A stretch of DNA of 5,466 bases from Eubacteriales Family XIII. Incertae Sedis bacterium (GTDB lineage Bacteria; Bacillota; Clostridia; Peptostreptococcales; Anaerovoracaceae). Every line of letters begins with the position of its first letter. Within the stretch, counting starts at the first letter, position 1. The translations under genes and the position numbers were made by a program. The stretch is taken from contig JAIRPC010000118.1 in the NCBI GenBank assembly GCA_031257215.1, positions 1-5,466 of the forward strand, written 5' to 3'. Under the pieces are notes generated by a model. The model was not told the DNA's origin. It made no database searches and saw only the letters and a list, made by a program, of their open reading frames with translations. Below, one piece after another: positions 5,235 through 5,466 of this stretch.

Positions 5235-5466
5235 CTATTCCGACAGGAACTCGTCCCTCGTCCTGTGTCCGTTCCATATCCGCTCCATATCAATGGACAT
5301 GCGGTGGGCGTAGACGTTCACGAGTTCCAGCTCGCCCGCGGAGCGCTCCCTGTATTCCGCCCAGTAGGTCATGTGCCCTATCTTGCGGTAACCGCTGTGC
5401 GTTCCCGCCTGCGGGTTCTGCGCCGAGCGCCCTGTGCGGCGCATGAATTCCACCACCTCATAAACA
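5235..5466 (-). CDS. C-terminal part of an unrecognised protein, or a small complete protein
   Basis: A leftward frame is open from the right edge to the TAG at 5235-5237, giving 76 residues. I do not recognise the family. The protein is hydrophilic, without cysteines or membrane segments, and has a pattern that looks conserved: THSGYRKIGHMTYWAEYRER and then LVNVYAHRMSIDMERIWNG. With no in-frame stop before the edge it is most simply the end of a longer gene. It could also be complete, from GTG at 5456 or 5453 or from ATG at 5444 (69 residues); GAGGTGG lies shortly before the last of these. The next leftward gene begins 39 or 108 bases downstream, depending on its start, so the two may share a transcript. 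Confidence 0.55.
   Translation of the reverse strand, partial: VYEVVEFMRRTGRSAQNPQAGTHSGYRKIGHMTYWAEYRERSAGELELVNVYAHRMSIDMERIWNGHRTRDEFLSE

Overview
The window carries five protein-coding regions from an unidentified bacterium with GC-rich genes and AT-rich intergenic DNA. The gene content (an amino-terminal PurB, a fused ThrE-type exporter, glutamine-dependent NAD synthetase, an S11-type penicillin-binding protein and a small Cys-containing 'redox protein' known from Clostridia and sulfate reducers) fits an anaerobic Gram-positive lineage such as a high-GC member of the Bacillota. This placement is inference and nothing here fixes the taxonomy.

Layout. At the left edge the first 33 codons of purB run leftward off the window. 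A 196-base AT-rich divergent intergenic region follows. It holds a convincing purB promoter and a separate rightward promoter whose predicted transcription start falls on the ATG of the exporter gene, so that mRNA may be leaderless. The exporter gene (296-1546) is the only complete rightward gene. It converges on a leftward operon, with only 24 bases between the two stop codons. Those bases, together with the exporter's stop codon, form one 11-bp-stem hairpin that probably ends transcription.

The leftward operon reads, from right to left, nadE (glutamine-hydrolysing NAD+ synthetase, start near 4793) and then a D-alanyl-D-alanine carboxypeptidase or endopeptidase (start 2506), with 37 bases between them. 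A leftward extended -10 promoter lies just upstream of nadE, with a perfect 9-bp inverted repeat over its upstream part. Further right are a small leftward gene resembling the DVU_1557 / CLJU_RS11820 'redox protein' family and, at the right edge, the leftward end of an unrecognised gene.

The genes do not form one obvious pathway: purine synthesis, amino-acid export, NAD synthesis and cell-wall trimming sit side by side. The most interesting points are regulatory and structural: the putative leaderless exporter mRNA, two promoters with inverted repeats over or within them, the shared convergent hairpin, the acidic low-complexity insert in NadE, and the missing cysteine in the small redox-type protein. 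I found no mobile element, CRISPR array, tRNA or rRNA, and no clear evidence for a wholly new system.
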